A stretch of 64,000 nucleotides of DNA. It comes from M0108 sp044228795 (GTDB lineage Bacteria > Pseudomonadota > Gammaproteobacteria > Chromatiales > Chromatiaceae). The stretch is taken from NCBI GenBank assembly GCA_044228795.1, contig JBGAUE010000019.1, positions 3,600 to 67,599 of the forward strand, given 5' to 3'. Numbering within the stretch: the stretch's first letter is position 1; each line of letters begins with the position of its first letter. Shown piece by piece: positions 63,986 through 64,000 of this stretch. The position numbers and the translations under genes are program-made. The notes under the pieces are model-generated. The model had not been told where the DNA came from. It did no database searches and saw nothing but the letters and a program-made list of their open reading frames with translations.

Positions 63986-64000
63986 ATGGCGCGCAAACCC

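Overview
The window is a GC-rich bacterial chromosome segment with gammaproteobacterial housekeeping genes: typA/bipA, ubiK next to comM, a YheS-type ABC-F gene, a torF-glnK-amtB nitrogen operon, hemolysin III and AsmA. Together with the putative sulfate exporter, the TorF porin and the general gene content, this suggests a Chromatiales-like gammaproteobacterium, possibly a purple sulfur bacterium. No rRNA or other marker gene is present, so the genus is not established.

Layout. 1-3.5 kb: the end of one CNNM/CorC-type protein and a complete second one, then a minus-strand operon of a YeiH-like sulfate exporter, a 56-residue membrane peptide and a UspA protein. 4.0-12.8 kb: one giant gene for a cyclic beta-1,2-glucan synthase-like enzyme (2912 aa). 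13.0-17.0 kb: two Crp/Fnr regulators bracketing four small envelope genes (DUF3096, entericidin-type lipoprotein, a two-repeat secreted protein, a glycine-zipper lipoprotein with a pentapeptide repeat). 17-36 kb: an accessory stretch mixing intact genes (LysM-sulfatase fusion, FixJ-like regulator and kinase, AraC regulator, AsmA, F420-dependent-reductase-like protein, TMEM175-type channel, a primase-helicase of the TOTE conflict-system type overlapping a K+-channel gene) with many decayed fragments (DUF1254/DUF1214 twice, VapB-like, PAS, LysR, DJ-1, DUF6671, RHH-GNAT toxin-antitoxin). 36-40 kb: hemolysin III, transglutaminase-like protein, typA. 40-50 kb: an exopolysaccharide operon related to the E. 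coli NfrA/NfrB phage-N4 glycan pathway (BcsB-like, NfrB-like glycosyltransferase with MshEN-like C-terminus, NfrA-like outer-membrane protein, a periplasmic protein, wecB). It is interrupted by an IS1595-family element flanked by a perfect 8-bp target duplication, and wecB carries an amber codon. 50-64 kb: torF-glnK-amtB behind a sigma-54-type promoter, ubiK, comM, the ABC-F gene, a hybrid histidine kinase with its own substrate-binding protein, a PabB-PabC fusion, and a voltage-gated-type channel with a zinc-ribbon tail.

How it works together. Nitrogen status probably controls torF-glnK-amtB through sigma-54/NtrC. The NfrB-like operon would make a c-di-GMP-dependent surface glycan from UDP-ManNAc, but the IS sits exactly between the ribosome binding site and the start codon of the third gene, and wecB behind it is broken, so the pathway is probably disabled or depends on another epimerase. 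The best candidate for a little-described system is the primase-helicase plus K+-channel pair at 31.9-35.0 kb, with a wrecked RHH-GNAT toxin-antitoxin module directly upstream. Single-base lesions could also be assembly errors; the larger internal deletions and the IS insertion are harder to explain that way.
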